From assembly GCF_014748335.1 (NCBI RefSeq), contig NZ_JAAVIY010000003.1:372001-436000 (forward strand): a stretch of DNA of 64,000 nt, written 5' to 3'. The DNA is from Flavobacterium selenitireducens (GTDB lineage Bacteria > Bacteroidota > Bacteroidia > Flavobacteriales > Flavobacteriaceae). The notes beneath the pieces were generated by a model, which saw only the letters and a list, made by a program, of their open reading frames with translations, did no database searches and was not told where the DNA came from. The position numbers were made by a program, and so were the translations under genes. Positions 10,301-20,447 of the stretch are shown piece by piece. Positions within the stretch are counted from its first letter, which is position 1; each line of letters begins with the position of its first letter.

Positions 10301-10439
10301 ATCGATCGTTTTCGGGGATGTGAATCACGCGGAAGACGACATCGCCAGATTGGCTGCGGATGATCGCATGTACCACCTTTTGGAGCATGTCGGAACCAAG
10401 CCGAACGTATTTTATCATGTAAAAGTGAGAAATACCTAA
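7389..10439 (+). CDS. actB: ACIII subunit B, molybdopterin-like/iron-sulfur fusion
   Basis: ActB (1016 residues) is the large periplasmic subunit of ACIII. SRRDFLK at 51-57, followed by a hydrophobic stretch and AACEG, is a twin-arginine signal with a likely lipoprotein cysteine. Residues from about 60 to 700 resemble molybdopterin oxidoreductases, although ACIII is known to lack the molybdenum cofactor. The last third is ferredoxin-like with four cysteine clusters: CTGCGAC near 759, CQHCNHAPC near 846, CVGTRYCANNC near 878 and CSFC near 934. The Fe-S chain passes quinol electrons to the haems of ActA and ActE. Confidence 0.95.
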   Translation: MSSNKKYWKSVEELNENSSIVETLKSNEFVESIPVEEFLGDKEALASSSTSRRDFLKYVGFSTAAASLAACEGPVHKSIPYVVQPEQIVPGVWDMYATTYFDGFDFANLLIKTREGRPIKIENNKIAGARFPANARVHASILSMYDSMRLKQPKIGGKDASWDEVNSAIKAGLAKGGKTVVLTGTIASPTTQKLINEFLAQHPGAEHIQYDAVSSSSALDAFEQVYAERGLVDYDFGKADLIVSVGADFLGDWQGGGYDQGYVGGRIPSKGKMSRHIQFEANMTLSGSNADRRIPMTPTQQKQALALIHNIVTGAGDATSLDAKLKAEVVKVAQQIKQAGSRAVVVSGIDSKDAQLVVLGINQALASQAFVGAPIRQIRKGSDAKMQTFLSDLTSGKIASLIMSGVNPVYTLPDGKAFADAVKKLPLSVSFTVREDETAQVAKIAAAAPSFLESWGDVEITKGTYSLTQPTIRPLFNTRQFEEALLALNGSQSSYYDYLRANSAAYLVGSSWNKAVHDGVVVNAIQGVSGGAGSFGSSASALAAAKPAGKFELTLYTKTGMGDGQQANNPWLQEFPDPITRVSWDNYVTVSKADAEKLGLENKIVANGGLNGSYATITVGGKKMENVPVIVQPGQAVGTIGMAVGYGRKAAMQKEMQVGLNAYSFYNAFNSVQGADIVAESGEHEFACVQSQKTLMGRGDIIKETTLDIFNKEEAKVWNPMPVVSLDHKETPVTKVDLWESFDRSTGHHFNMSIDLNACTGCGACVIACHAENNVPVVGKSEVRRSRDMHWLRIDRYYSSEESFAKDDEKKENFDGLFGDNGSLGGFGQMEEPADNPQVAFQPVMCQHCNHAPCETVCPVAATSHSRQGHNHMAYNRCVGTRYCANNCPYKVRRFNWFLYNNNEEFPFHMNDDLGRMVLNPDVNVRSRGVMEKCSFCVQMTQATILNAKREGRPVDVNEFETACSAACSSGSIVFGDVNHAEDDIARLAADDRMYHLLEHVGTKPNVFYHVKVRNT

Positions 10440-10472
10440 TCAAATAAATTAATTAAGAAAACACGATAAAGT

Positions 10473-11865
<1,393 letters not shown>

Positions 11866-11879
<14 letters not shown>

Positions 11880-12396
11880 TAAAGTACTACACGCCATTTA
11901 CAACGACGACGACGTCCTGATGGATGCCGTGAAGAAAACGCGTGCGGCCCATTATCACATAGAGGATGTATTTACGCCTTTCCCTGTCCACGGACTCGAC
12001 AAGGCTATGGGAATCGCCCCGACGCGATTGGCGATCTGCGCCTTCATCTACGGATGTATCGGTTTGTCGGTCGCTACGTGGATGATGAACAACATCATGA
12101 TCCAGGATTGGCCGCAGGATATCGGCGGTAAGCCAAGTTTCAGCTATTTGCAGAACATGCCGGCTTTCGTTCCGGTAATGTTCGAGATGACCGTATTTTT
12201 CGCTGCCCACCTTATGGTGATCACTTTTTACATGAGAAGTAGGTTGTGGCCGTTCAAAGCAGCCGAAAACCCGGACGTCCGCACGACGGATGACCATTTT
12301 CTCATGGAAGTTTCCGTAAAAGGAGACGAGAGCGAACTGGTTTCTTTCTTTCAGAGAACGGGAGCGGTCGAAGTTAAGTTAATCGAAAAGCACTAA
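11866..12396 (+). CDS. actD: ACIII subunit D (DUF3341)
   Basis: A 176-residue protein of the DUF3341 family, the small ACIII subunit with two membrane helices (here about residues 48-70 and 105-127) after a short alpha/beta domain (LHAIYNDDDVLMDAV, HIEDVFTPFPVHGLDKAM). It starts inside the end of actC and is followed 8 nt later by actE. Length and position match the family. Confidence 0.92.
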
Positions 12397-12404
12397 CTGT
12401 AGTT

Positions 12405-12956
12405 ATGAAGACAGTATTCAAGATAACGGTATTGGCCGGAATGGCAATTTCTGTTCTCTCTTGTTCCAACAAAAGAGAGCCGAACTACCAGTACATGCCA
12501 AACATGTATGAGTCAACAGCTTATGAAACCTATTCGGAATCGCCGGCTTTCAAGAGAGGTGGCGTTGAGGCGCAATTGCCTGCTCCGGGAACCATTAAGC
12601 GAGGTTTTACTCCGTACGAGATCCCGAACACTACCGAGGGTTACAACGCTTCGAAATTGGTGATGACCTCTCCTTTGGATTCTACCGACGTAGACATGGA
12701 CAAAGCAAAAGGTCTCTTTGATATCTACTGCGGGATTTGCCACGGAACGACCGGTGACGGAAAAGGAAAATTGGTCAAACAAGAGAAGTTCCTTGGTGTT
12801 CCGAGCTATAAGGACAGACAGTTCAGCATCGGAAGCGTATACCACGTACAAACTTACGGATTGAACTCAATGGGTTCTTATGCCAACCAGCTTAGCCAAG
12901 AAGAGCGTTGGATGGTTGCCGCCTACGTAATGAAGCTCAAAAGCGAATTGAAATAA
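12405..12956 (+). CDS. actE: ACIII subunit E, monohaem cytochrome c lipoprotein
   Basis: This 183-residue protein has a lipoprotein signal ending VLSC, with Cys20 as the lipidation site, so it should be anchored facing the periplasm. CGICH at 109-113 binds one haem c, within CGICHGTTGDGKGKL, and WMVAAYVMKLK near the end is the usual last helix of a class I cytochrome. In ACIII, ActE provides the haem near the electron exit to downstream carriers or directly to the oxidase. Confidence 0.93.
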   Translation: MKTVFKITVLAGMAISVLSCSNKREPNYQYMPNMYESTAYETYSESPAFKRGGVEAQLPAPGTIKRGFTPYEIPNTTEGYNASKLVMTSPLDSTDVDMDKAKGLFDIYCGICHGTTGDGKGKLVKQEKFLGVPSYKDRQFSIGSVYHVQTYGLNSMGSYANQLSQEERWMVAAYVMKLKSELK

Positions 12957-12979
12957 TCGAATAACTGATCGTAATAGAT

Positions 12980-14572
12980 ATGTATACCATTTCAAGTAAA
13001 TTAAAAACATTTTCGATAGTCCTGATGGTCCTTGGCCTTCTCGGGATCGGATACGGGTTTTTAACTGCACCAAAAGACATCAAGGAAGTGGAAGCGATCC
13101 TGGCTGCCGAAAGTCATGGTCACGGAGGCGGACATGGCGAAGCTCACGAAGCGGCTCCCGCTCACGCAACCGAAACGCACACTGAGGGGCATGCAGCTCC
13201 TGAGGCTCACGCGACAGCTGATTCGGCAGGTCACGACGCAGGTGTTGCCGATGCGGGCCACGACGAAAAATCGGCTACGGGCGATGCCGCCGCTTCACAC
13301 GATACTGCTACTGCATCAGTTGATTCCGCTTCTGCAAAAGATAAGGCGTTCTCCACACAGACGAACCCTGAGTCGGTTGACAAGGTTGAGATGGGAAATA
13401 ATCCTGTGGTTAACAAACACGAAGCTCACGTAGACGAGCACGCGGAGCATCAGGAACATCTGGAGCACGTTTTTCACCAATTGCAAAACAAGCCTTGGGC
13501 TGCGCTTTATGTAGCTTGTATCTTTTTCTTGCTGATATCGATGGGAGTTTTGGCTTTCTACGCCATCCAACAGGTTGCCCAGGCTGGTTGGTCGCCGGTA
13601 TTGTTCCGGGTGATGGAGGGAATTACGGCTTATTTGCCGATAGGATCCATCCTGTTCTTTATCTTCTTGCTCACGTGTGCTTTCCATTGGAACCACTTGT
13701 TCGTTTGGATGGCAGACGGCGTAACCGATCCGAAAAGCGAACATTACGACGCGCTTATCGCAGGAAAATCAGGTTACTTGAACGTACCTTTCTGGTTAAT
13801 CCGCGCCGCTATCTTCCTTACCGGATGGAACATCTACCGTTTCTACGCCCGTAAGACGTTTGCTGCCCAGGATGAAGCCAACGACGACAGCAACTACAAA
13901 AAAGTATTCAAGGCATCTGCCGGTTTCCTGGTATTCTTTATCGTATCGGAATCGATCATGTCATGGGACTGGATCATGTCGCTTGATCCACACTGGTTCT
14001 CGACTTTGTTCGGATGGTATGTTTTCGCGAGCTTCTTCGTAAGCGGTATCACGACGATCTGCCTGGTGACGCTTTACCTCAAATCAAAAGGACTTTTGGA
14101 ATACGTGAACACGAGCCACATTCACGATTTGGCCAAGTTCATGTTCGGTATCTCGGTGTTCTGGACCTACCTTTGGTTCTCTCAATTCATGTTGATCTGG
14201 TATGCGAACATTCCTGAAGAGGTAACGTATTTCATCCAGCGTATCAACGATTACACGTTGCCATTCTGGGGCGCGGTCGTGATGAACTTTGTCTTCCCGA
14301 TCCTCATCTTGGTCAACACAGATTTCAAACGCATTACCTGGATTTTGGTTATGGCAGGAATCGTTATCCTTGCCGGACACTACATTGACTTCTTCAACAT
14401 GATTATGCCGGCTACGGTAGGTACGCAATGGTTTATCGGTATTCCGGAAATCGGATCGGTACTGTTCTTCCTGGGATTGTTCCTGCTCGTGGTGTTCTCC
14501 GCTTTGACCAAGGCGCCGCTATTGCCGAAGCGCAACCCATTCATCGAAGAAAGCAAGCATTTTCATTATTAA
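12980..14572 (+). CDS. actF: ACIII subunit F with His-rich insertion
   Basis: ActF (530 residues) is the second large membrane subunit of ACIII, related to ActC. After the first helix (about residues 10-30) comes a low-complexity segment of about 115 residues, rich in His, Ala, Glu, Asp and Ser (SHGHGGGHGEAHEAAPAHA and similar runs), before the remaining helices from about 168 onward. The other helices fit the family (for example WIMSLDPHWFSTLFGWYVF). The long His-rich segment is not needed for the fold and may bind metal ions. It is followed 18 nt later by coxB. Confidence 0.92.
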   Translation: MYTISSKLKTFSIVLMVLGLLGIGYGFLTAPKDIKEVEAILAAESHGHGGGHGEAHEAAPAHATETHTEGHAAPEAHATADSAGHDAGVADAGHDEKSATGDAAASHDTATASVDSASAKDKAFSTQTNPESVDKVEMGNNPVVNKHEAHVDEHAEHQEHLEHVFHQLQNKPWAALYVACIFFLLISMGVLAFYAIQQVAQAGWSPVLFRVMEGITAYLPIGSILFFIFLLTCAFHWNHLFVWMADGVTDPKSEHYDALIAGKSGYLNVPFWLIRAAIFLTGWNIYRFYARKTFAAQDEANDDSNYKKVFKASAGFLVFFIVSESIMSWDWIMSLDPHWFSTLFGWYVFASFFVSGITTICLVTLYLKSKGLLEYVNTSHIHDLAKFMFGISVFWTYLWFSQFMLIWYANIPEEVTYFIQRINDYTLPFWGAVVMNFVFPILILVNTDFKRITWILVMAGIVILAGHYIDFFNMIMPATVGTQWFIGIPEIGSVLFFLGLFLLVVFSALTKAPLLPKRNPFIEESKHFHY

Positions 14573-14590
14573 TATTTAAAGACATCACAG

Positions 14591-15808
14591 ATGACGACTT
14601 TGTTGGTAATTGTAATTTTAGTCCTTTTATCCGTTGCGTTATGGCAATTGACTAAAATATTCGACTTAACACAAGCCGGAAGGGTTTCCGACGGTACTTC
14701 TCAGGTAGCTACCGATAAGGACAACAACCTTCAGGGTTACTTGATGTTCATATTTCTTGCCTTCATCTACCTTTTTACGATCTACGGGTTGTGGAAATGG
14801 GGCCACTTGGTACTGCACACGCCGGCTTCCGCTCACGGAGGACAGGTCGACAACCTCATGAACATCACGTGGGTGCTGATCTTTTTCGTGCAGACCGTCA
14901 CACAGGGATTGCTACATTGGTTCGCGTTTAAATACCGCGGTAGAGAAGGGCAAAAGGCACTTTATTTTGCCGATAACGACAAATTGGAGTTCGTATGGTC
15001 GGTGATTCCGGCGATCGTTTTGGCTGGTCTTATCCTTTACGGATTGTACGCTTGGACGAACATCATGTTTGTCGACGAAGACGAAGATGTTCTTGTAGTT
15101 GAAATTTACGGAAAGCAGTTTAGCTGGGAAGCGCGTTACGCCGGAGAGGATAACGTTCTTGGAAAAGCAAACGTACGCTACATCGAAGGAGTGAACACTT
15201 TGGGTGTCGATATGGCCGATCCGCATGCACAAGACGATAAAGTGGTAAACGAACTTCACTTGCCGAAAGGAAAGAAAGTATTGTTCAAGATACGTTCCCA
15301 GGATGTTTTGCACTCGGTTTATTTGCCGCATTTCCGCGCCCAGATGAACGCCGTGCCGGGAATGGTTACCCAGTTCGCATTTGAGCCGATCTACACGACA
15401 GCCGAAATGCGCGACATGGATTTTATGAAGGAAAAAGTCCACAACATCAACGAGCTTCGCGCCAAGAAAAGTGCAGAGCTGATCGCAAAAGGACAACCAG
15501 GTCTCGATCCTTACACGTTTGATTACCTTTTGCTTTGTAACAAAATTTGCGGAGCGTCCCACTACAACATGCAAATGAAAGTCGTAGTCGACGAGCCGGA
15601 AGATTTCAAGGCATGGCTGGAAGGCAAAGAAACGTTGTCGGCTGCTGTGAAAGCGTCAAAGGCAAAACCTGCCGATAACGAGGCCGAGGGATCGGTAACG
15701 GTCGATGCCGATACGGTAAAACCTACGACATTGGTTTCAACAGCCCCTTCAGGTGCGGCCGCAGACTCTACAGCCAAGGCCAAGCCACAAACAAAACCAG
15801 CAAAGTAA
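14591..15808 (+). CDS. coxB: Cytochrome c oxidase subunit II
   Basis: A 405-residue oxidase subunit II. It has an extra N-terminal hydrophobic helix, then two more helices and a periplasmic cupredoxin domain. The binuclear CuA site is intact: CNKICGASHYNM from residue 316 supplies two cysteines, a histidine and a methionine, with further ligands upstream (VLHSVYLPHFRAQMN). There is no fused cytochrome c domain, in keeping with electron delivery from ACIII haems. The tail after about residue 345 is low-complexity, rich in Ala, Lys, Thr and Ser. It lies in the act operon, which fits an ACIII-oxidase supercomplex. Confidence 0.93.
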   Translation: MTTLLVIVILVLLSVALWQLTKIFDLTQAGRVSDGTSQVATDKDNNLQGYLMFIFLAFIYLFTIYGLWKWGHLVLHTPASAHGGQVDNLMNITWVLIFFVQTVTQGLLHWFAFKYRGREGQKALYFADNDKLEFVWSVIPAIVLAGLILYGLYAWTNIMFVDEDEDVLVVEIYGKQFSWEARYAGEDNVLGKANVRYIEGVNTLGVDMADPHAQDDKVVNELHLPKGKKVLFKIRSQDVLHSVYLPHFRAQMNAVPGMVTQFAFEPIYTTAEMRDMDFMKEKVHNINELRAKKSAELIAKGQPGLDPYTFDYLLLCNKICGASHYNMQMKVVVDEPEDFKAWLEGKETLSAAVKASKAKPADNEAEGSVTVDADTVKPTTLVSTAPSGAAADSTAKAKPQTKPAK

Positions 15809-15834
15809 TTTTAAGAAATTAAAAGTAAGCATAT

Positions 15835-17646
15835 ATGTCAGCAGTAGCTCACGCACACGACCACAGTCACGATCATGATCACGCTCACGATCACGAGCAC
15901 CACCATAAGGATACTTTTATCACGAAATACATCTTCAGTATCGATCACAAAATGATCGCCAAACAATACCTGATCACCGGTATCGTAATGGGAATCATCG
16001 GTATCGGAATGTCCTTGCTTTTCCGCATGCAGCTTGCCTGGCCGGAAGAGTCTTTTAAAGTGTTCAGCTGGTTTCTCGGCGATCACGCTCCGGACGGTGT
16101 CATGAAAAACGACATGTATCTCGCGTTGGTCACGATTCACGGAACCATCATGGTTTTCTTCGTATTGACGGCCGGTTTGAGCGGAACCTTCAGTAACCTG
16201 CTTATCCCGCTACAAATCGGAGCCCGCGATATGGCGTCAGGCTTCCTCAACATGATTTCGTATTGGTTGTTTTTCCTTTCGTCTGTCATCATGGTTTCCT
16301 CTCTATTCGTAGAAGCGGGACCGGCTTCCGCAGGTTGGACGATCTATCCGCCGCTAAGTGCACTTCCGCAAGCTATCGGAGGTTCAGGAGCAGGTATGAC
16401 GCTTTGGTTGACGTCAATGGCAGTCTTCATCGCCTCGTCTTTGATGGGATCTTTGAACTACGTCGTGACCGTTATCAACCTCCGTACTAAAGGCATGTCG
16501 ATGACGCGCCTTCCGCTTACGATCTGGGCCTTCTTTATCACGGCCATCATCGGTATCATTTCGTTCCCTGTTCTTTTGTCTGCGGCGTTGTTGCTTTTGA
16601 TGGACAGAAGCTTTGGAACCTCGTTCTTCCTTTCAGACATCTATATCGCCGGAGAAGTATTGCACTACCAAGGCGGTTCACCGGTATTGTTCGAGCACTT
16701 GTTCTGGTTCCTCGGACACCCTGAAGTATACATCGTTATCCTTCCTGCGATGGGATTGGTATCGGAAATCATGGCTACCAACGCCCGCAAGCCGATCTTC
16801 GGTTACCGTGCGATGATCATGTCTATCCTTGCGATCGCATTCCTTTCGACGATCGTTTGGGGCCACCATATGTTTATGTCCGGTATGAACCCGTTCCTCG
16901 GTTCGGTGTTTACCTTTACGACGTTGTTGATCGCGATTCCGTCGGCGGTAAAAGCCTTTAACTGGATCACGACGCTTTGGAAAGGAAACCTGCAGATGAA
17001 CCCTGCGATGTTGTTCTCCATGGGATTCGTATCGACATTCATTACAGGAGGTCTTACGGGAATTATCCTGGGTGACTCCACACTTGACATCAACGTTCAC
17101 GATACGTATTTCGTCGTGGCCCACTTCCACTTGGTAATGGGTATCTCAGCGCTATACGGAATGTTTGCCGGTATTTACCACTGGTATCCGAAAATGTTCG
17201 GACGCATGCTCAACAAGAACATGGGTTACGTACACTTCTGGATCACGACGATCTGTGCTTACGGTGTGTTCTTCCCGATGCACTTTATCGGTCTTGCCGG
17301 ATTGCCGCGTCGTTATTACACGAACACGAACTTCCCGCTGTTTGACGATTTGCAGAACGTAAACGTATTGATCACTTTGTTCGCCCTTGTTGGAGGCGCG
17401 TTCCAGTTGGTCTTCCTTTACAACTTTTTCGCGAGCATCTTCTTCGGAAAACGCGCTCCGCAGAACCCATGGAATTCGACTACGCTCGAGTGGACGACTC
17501 CGGTCGAGCATATGCACGGCAACTGGCCTGGAGAGATTCCGCATGTACACCGTTGGCCATACGATTACAACAAACCGGGCCACGATGTGGATTTTGTTCC
17601 GCAAACCGTCCCGATGAAACCAGGTGAAGAGCAATTGCACCACTAA
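15835..17646 (+). CDS. coxA: Cytochrome c oxidase subunit I, A1 type
   Basis: This 603-residue protein is the catalytic subunit of a haem-copper oxidase that reduces O2 and pumps protons. CuB and haem ligands are visible: GHPEVY from residue 294, whose Tyr is the cross-linked active-site tyrosine of A1-type enzymes; WGHHMF; and HDTYFVVAHFHLVMG from 422. About twelve helices are expected. The N-terminus carries a striking His/Asp run (residues 6-24) before FITKYIFSIDHKMI. Subunits III and IV are not in this operon but about 23 kb downstream. A terminator follows. Confidence 0.96.
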   Translation: MSAVAHAHDHSHDHDHAHDHEHHHKDTFITKYIFSIDHKMIAKQYLITGIVMGIIGIGMSLLFRMQLAWPEESFKVFSWFLGDHAPDGVMKNDMYLALVTIHGTIMVFFVLTAGLSGTFSNLLIPLQIGARDMASGFLNMISYWLFFLSSVIMVSSLFVEAGPASAGWTIYPPLSALPQAIGGSGAGMTLWLTSMAVFIASSLMGSLNYVVTVINLRTKGMSMTRLPLTIWAFFITAIIGIISFPVLLSAALLLLMDRSFGTSFFLSDIYIAGEVLHYQGGSPVLFEHLFWFLGHPEVYIVILPAMGLVSEIMATNARKPIFGYRAMIMSILAIAFLSTIVWGHHMFMSGMNPFLGSVFTFTTLLIAIPSAVKAFNWITTLWKGNLQMNPAMLFSMGFVSTFITGGLTGIILGDSTLDINVHDTYFVVAHFHLVMGISALYGMFAGIYHWYPKMFGRMLNKNMGYVHFWITTICAYGVFFPMHFIGLAGLPRRYYTNTNFPLFDDLQNVNVLITLFALVGGAFQLVFLYNFFASIFFGKRAPQNPWNSTTLEWTTPVEHMHGNWPGEIPHVHRWPYDYNKPGHDVDFVPQTVPMKPGEEQLHH

Positions 17647-17660
17647 TCATAAGAAAAATG

Positions 17661-17690
17661 AAAGCCTCCACATCCGGAGGCTTTTTCTTT
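17661..17690 (+). terminator. Terminator of the act-cox operon
   Basis: AGCCTCC (17663-17669) and GGAGGCT (17676-17682) form a 7-bp stem with a 6-nt loop followed by a T-rich tract, 15 nt after coxA. Confidence 0.85.
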
Positions 17691-17734
17691 TTATCTTTAA
17701 GCCACTCAAAATAATTCCAATTAAGACTAAAATT

Positions 17735-18034
17735 ATGACTGACACCGATATCAGGTTCAACCCTGAAAAAAAGCGATTTGAACTTGAAGTGGAAGGGCAT
17801 ACCGCCATCATCGAAAGTATCCTCACGAATGAAAACGTAATGTACCTGACGCATACCGAAGTGCCCGTCGCCCTCGAAGGCAAAGGAGTCGGAAAAAAGA
17901 TCGTCGAAGGTGCGTTGAATTATATCAAAGACCACGATTACAAATTGGCGCCACTTTGCCCGTTCGTAGCCGCGTACCTCAAGCGTCACACCGAATGGAA
18001 AGAAATCCTGGCCAACGGCTATCACATCGGGTAA
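17735..18034 (+). CDS. Small GNAT-family N-acetyltransferase (YjdJ-like), copy 1
   Basis: A 99-residue protein of the short Gcn5-related family (COG2388 type): FELEVEGHTAIIESIL, the strand pair MYLTHTEVPVALEGKGVGKKIVEGAL with the acetyl-CoA-binding GKGVGKK loop, and the terminal LAPLCPFVAAYLKRHTEW. The ATG at 17735 is chosen because sequence upstream to 17624 does not fit the family and overlaps the terminator. The substrate of this family is unknown. It is a tandem paralogue of the next gene, which it overlaps by one base. Confidence 0.85.
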   Translation: MTDTDIRFNPEKKRFELEVEGHTAIIESILTNENVMYLTHTEVPVALEGKGVGKKIVEGALNYIKDHDYKLAPLCPFVAAYLKRHTEWKEILANGYHIG

Positions 18035-18321
18035 TGGAGTTTTATAAGAACGAAGCCCAAAGCCAGTTTGAATTGCATCTCAAAGATGATGCTGTCGCAT
18101 TTGTAGAATATGCCGACAAGGACGACAAGATTTATCTCACGCATACCGAGGTTCCGCAATCGCACCGCGGCCAGGGAATTGCCCAACAACTCGTCGAGCG
18201 CACGCTATCTGAAATTAAACAACAAGGTAAAACGTTGGTTCCGCTTTGCAGTTTCGTGTCCAAGTACGTAGACAACCATTCCGAATGGCATCCGCTGCTT
18301 TCAGAAGGCTATCAAATGTAA
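18034..18321 (+). CDS. Small GNAT-family N-acetyltransferase (YjdJ-like), copy 2
   Basis: A 95-residue paralogue of the preceding gene, sharing the same blocks: FELHLKDDAVAFVEY, IYLTHTEVPQSHRGQGIAQQLVE with the acetyl-CoA loop RGQGIAQ, and LVPLCSFVSKYVDNHSEWHPLL. Its ATG shares its A with the TAA stop of copy 1, so the two are translated together. The pair looks like an old tandem duplication, diverged at most positions. The longer open frame upstream lies inside copy 1 and is not used here. Confidence 0.82.
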   Translation: MEFYKNEAQSQFELHLKDDAVAFVEYADKDDKIYLTHTEVPQSHRGQGIAQQLVERTLSEIKQQGKTLVPLCSFVSKYVDNHSEWHPLLSEGYQM

Positions 18322-18339
18322 GTAGCGCGAACATTTCGC

Positions 18340-18347
18340 TATCTTTG
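18340..18347 (+). promoter_or_regulatory. -7 element of ruvB, start-coincident
   Basis: TATCTTTG fits TAnnTTTG. Only CCGA separates it from the ruvB ATG, so transcription would begin on or next to the start codon. Confidence 0.5.
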
Positions 18348-18351
18348 CCGA

Positions 18352-19374
18352 ATGAACGAGCACCTCGATCCTACGAACGTGAATTACAATCCGGAAGAAC
18401 TTGACGTCGAGAAAAAGTTAAGGCCGCTGAGCTTTGACGATTTCGCCGGTCAGGATCACGTCCTGGACAACCTAAAAGTTTTCGTCGAAGCGGCCAACCA
18501 GCGCAACGAAGCGCTCGATCACTCGCTGTTTCACGGGCCGCCAGGTTTGGGAAAAACGACACTGGCGAACATTCTTGCCAATGAACTCGGTGTCGGCATC
18601 AAGATCACTTCAGGGCCCGTTCTCGACAAACCCGGGGATTTGGCCGGATTGCTCACGAACCTTGAAGAAAGGGACGTACTTTTTATTGACGAAATCCACC
18701 GTTTGAGTCCCGTTGTCGAAGAATACCTGTATTCGGCTATGGAAGATTTCAAGATCGACATCATGATCGAGTCGGGTCCGAATGCGAGAACCGTCCAAAT
18801 CAACCTGAATCCGTTTACCTTGGTCGGCGCGACGACGCGTTCCGGGCTTTTGACGGCTCCGATGCGCGCCCGTTTCGGAATCTCGTCCCGCCTCGAATAT
18901 TACAACACGGAATTGCTCACGACGATCGTGCAACGCAGTTCGGCCATCCTCAAGATGCCAATCTCTATGGAAGCCGCCATCGAGATTGCCGGACGCAGCC
19001 GGGGAACACCTCGTATCGCGAACGCGTTGCTGAGACGTGTGCGTGATTTCGCCCAGATCAAAGGAAACGGCAAGATCGACATCGAAATCGCGAAATATGC
19101 GCTCAAGGCGCTCAACGTCGACGCCCACGGTCTTGACGAAATGGACAACAAGATACTGACGACCATAATCGATAAGTTCAAAGGCGGCCCAGTCGGGCTT
19201 TCTACGTTAGCGACAGGCGTTTCCGAAAGTTCCGAAACGATTGAAGAAGTGTACGAACCGTTCTTGATCAAAGAGGGTTTCCTGGTGCGCACGCCTCGCG
19301 GTCGGGAAGCCACAGAAAAAGCATATCATCATTTGGGACGCATTAGAACCAATATCCAGGGCGGATTGTTCTAG
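18352..19374 (+). CDS. ruvB: Holliday junction DNA helicase RuvB
   Basis: RuvB (340 residues) is the AAA+ motor that drives branch migration of Holliday junctions with RuvA. Walker A is GPPGLGKTT (62-70), Walker B is FIDEIH (about 111-116), sensor 1 lies in [11 protein letters not shown], and the C-terminal winged helix includes [12 protein letters not shown]. Length is typical. ruvA lies 8 kb away in front of sprA, so the two subunits are not co-transcribed. Confidence 0.97.
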   Translation: MNEHLDPTNVNYNPEELDVEKKLRPLSFDDFAGQDHVLDNLKVFVEAANQRNEALDHSLFHGPPGLGKTTLANILANELGVGIKITSGPVLDKPGDLAGLLTNLEERDVLFIDEIHRLSPVVEEYLYSAMEDFKIDIMIESGPNARTVQINLNPFTLVGATTRSGLLTAPMRARFGISSRLEYYNTELLTTIVQRSSAILKMPISMEAAIEIAGRSRGTPRIANALLRRVRDFAQIKGNGKIDIEIAKYALKALNVDAHGLDEMDNKILTTIIDKFKGGPVGLSTLATGVSESSETIEEVYEPFLIKEGFLVRTPRGREATEKAYHHLGRIRTNIQGGLF

Positions 19375-19381
19375 GGCGTTC

Positions 19382-19422
19382 CGGCCGCAAGGCAAAAGCT
19401 GATCGCATTTGCCATGCGGCCG
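19382..19422. repeat. Long hairpin just after ruvB
   Basis: CGGCCGCA-a-GGCAAA pairs with TTTGCC-a-TGCGGCCG around an 11-nt loop: 14 pairs with one A-A mismatch, 7 nt after the ruvB stop. There is no T tract, so it is not a standard terminator; it could protect the 3' end of the mRNA. Confidence 0.75.
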
Positions 19423-19441
19423 TCGGGCTTTCCGTTTCAAT

Positions 19442-19486
19442 CTTTATGTTTTGCGGTTCCGCGAAGCGGAACCGCAAAACATAAAG
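19442..19486. repeat. Perfect 21-bp inverted repeat
   Basis: Two 21-base arms (19442-19462 and 19466-19486) are exact reverse complements separated by GAA. Imperfect 14-bp direct repeats (TTTCCGTTTCAATC at 19429-19442, TTTCCACTTCAATC at 19489-19502) flank it. It lies in the 151-bp gap between ruvB and queG. Confidence 0.9.
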
Positions 19487-19525
19487 GATTTCCACTTCAA
19501 TCCCTAACGCGGGACCACGTTCCAA

Positions 19526-20446
19526 ATGAATCAGAAGTCGAAAAATACAACCTTCATCAAATCCGAAGCAAAACGCCTTGGGTTCCTCTCTTGCGGCATT
19601 TCAAAAGCGGGATTTCTAGAGGAAGAAGCGCCCCGTCTCGAAGCCTGGCTAAACGCCAACAGGAACGGGGAAATGGCCTATATGGAAAACCACTTCGACA
19701 AGCGCCTCGACCCGACCAAACTCGTCGAAGGCTCGAAAAGCGTGATCTCATTGTTGCTCAACTACTTTCCGTCCCAAACCCAAAACCCTGATTCGTTCAA
19801 GATTTCAAAATACGCCTACGGCCAGGATTACCATTTCGTGATCAAAGAAAAATTGCGCGAACTCCTGGCTTCGATCCAAACGGAAATCGGGCAGGTAGAA
19901 GGCCGCGCCTTTGTCGATTCCGCTCCCGTTCTCGACAAGGCCTGGGCGGCGAAAAGCGGTCTGGGCTGGATCGGCAAGAACTCCAATTTGTTGAGCAAAC
20001 AGGTCGGTTCGTTTTTTTTTATCGCCGAACTCATCATTGACCTCGACCTCGAATACGATCACGCCACCACAGATCACTGCGGTTCCTGCACGGCTTGTCT
20101 CGACGCTTGTCCCACCCAGGCCATAGTATCGCCTTATGTAGTCGACGGGTCGAAATGCATTTCGTATTTCACGATCGAACTCAAGGAAAACCTGCCATCT
20201 GAAATGAAAGGCAAATTCGACGATTGGATGTTCGGATGCGACATTTGCCAGGATGTTTGCCCGTGGAACCGTTTCTCCAAACCGCATAACGAACCGCTGT
20301 TCGACCCGAATCCCGAGCTGCTTTCGATGTCGAGGAAAGACTGGCAGGAAATTACCGAAGACACTTTCCGGAAAGTCTTCAAGGATTCCGCCGTGAAGCG
20401 AGCCAAATTTTCTGGCCTCAAGCGCAACATCGACTTTCTCGGCTAG
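19526..20446 (+). CDS. queG: Epoxyqueuosine reductase QueG
   Basis: QueG reduces epoxyqueuosine to queuosine in the wobble position of certain tRNAs, using cobalamin and two [4Fe-4S] clusters. The 306-residue protein has the N-terminal DUF1730-type domain ([17 protein letters not shown]), the conserved ALLNYFP-like segment, [12 protein letters not shown] from residue 185 and [11 protein letters not shown] from residue 238. It lacks the C-terminal HEAT-like repeats of the longer E. coli enzyme, as is usual in Bacteroidota. Its stop is one base from that of the convergent neighbour. Confidence 0.93.
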   Translation: MNQKSKNTTFIKSEAKRLGFLSCGISKAGFLEEEAPRLEAWLNANRNGEMAYMENHFDKRLDPTKLVEGSKSVISLLLNYFPSQTQNPDSFKISKYAYGQDYHFVIKEKLRELLASIQTEIGQVEGRAFVDSAPVLDKAWAAKSGLGWIGKNSNLLSKQVGSFFFIAELIIDLDLEYDHATTDHCGSCTACLDACPTQAIVSPYVVDGSKCISYFTIELKENLPSEMKGKFDDWMFGCDICQDVCPWNRFSKPHNEPLFDPNPELLSMSRKDWQEITEDTFRKVFKDSAVKRAKFSGLKRNIDFLG

Positions 20447-20447
20447 T

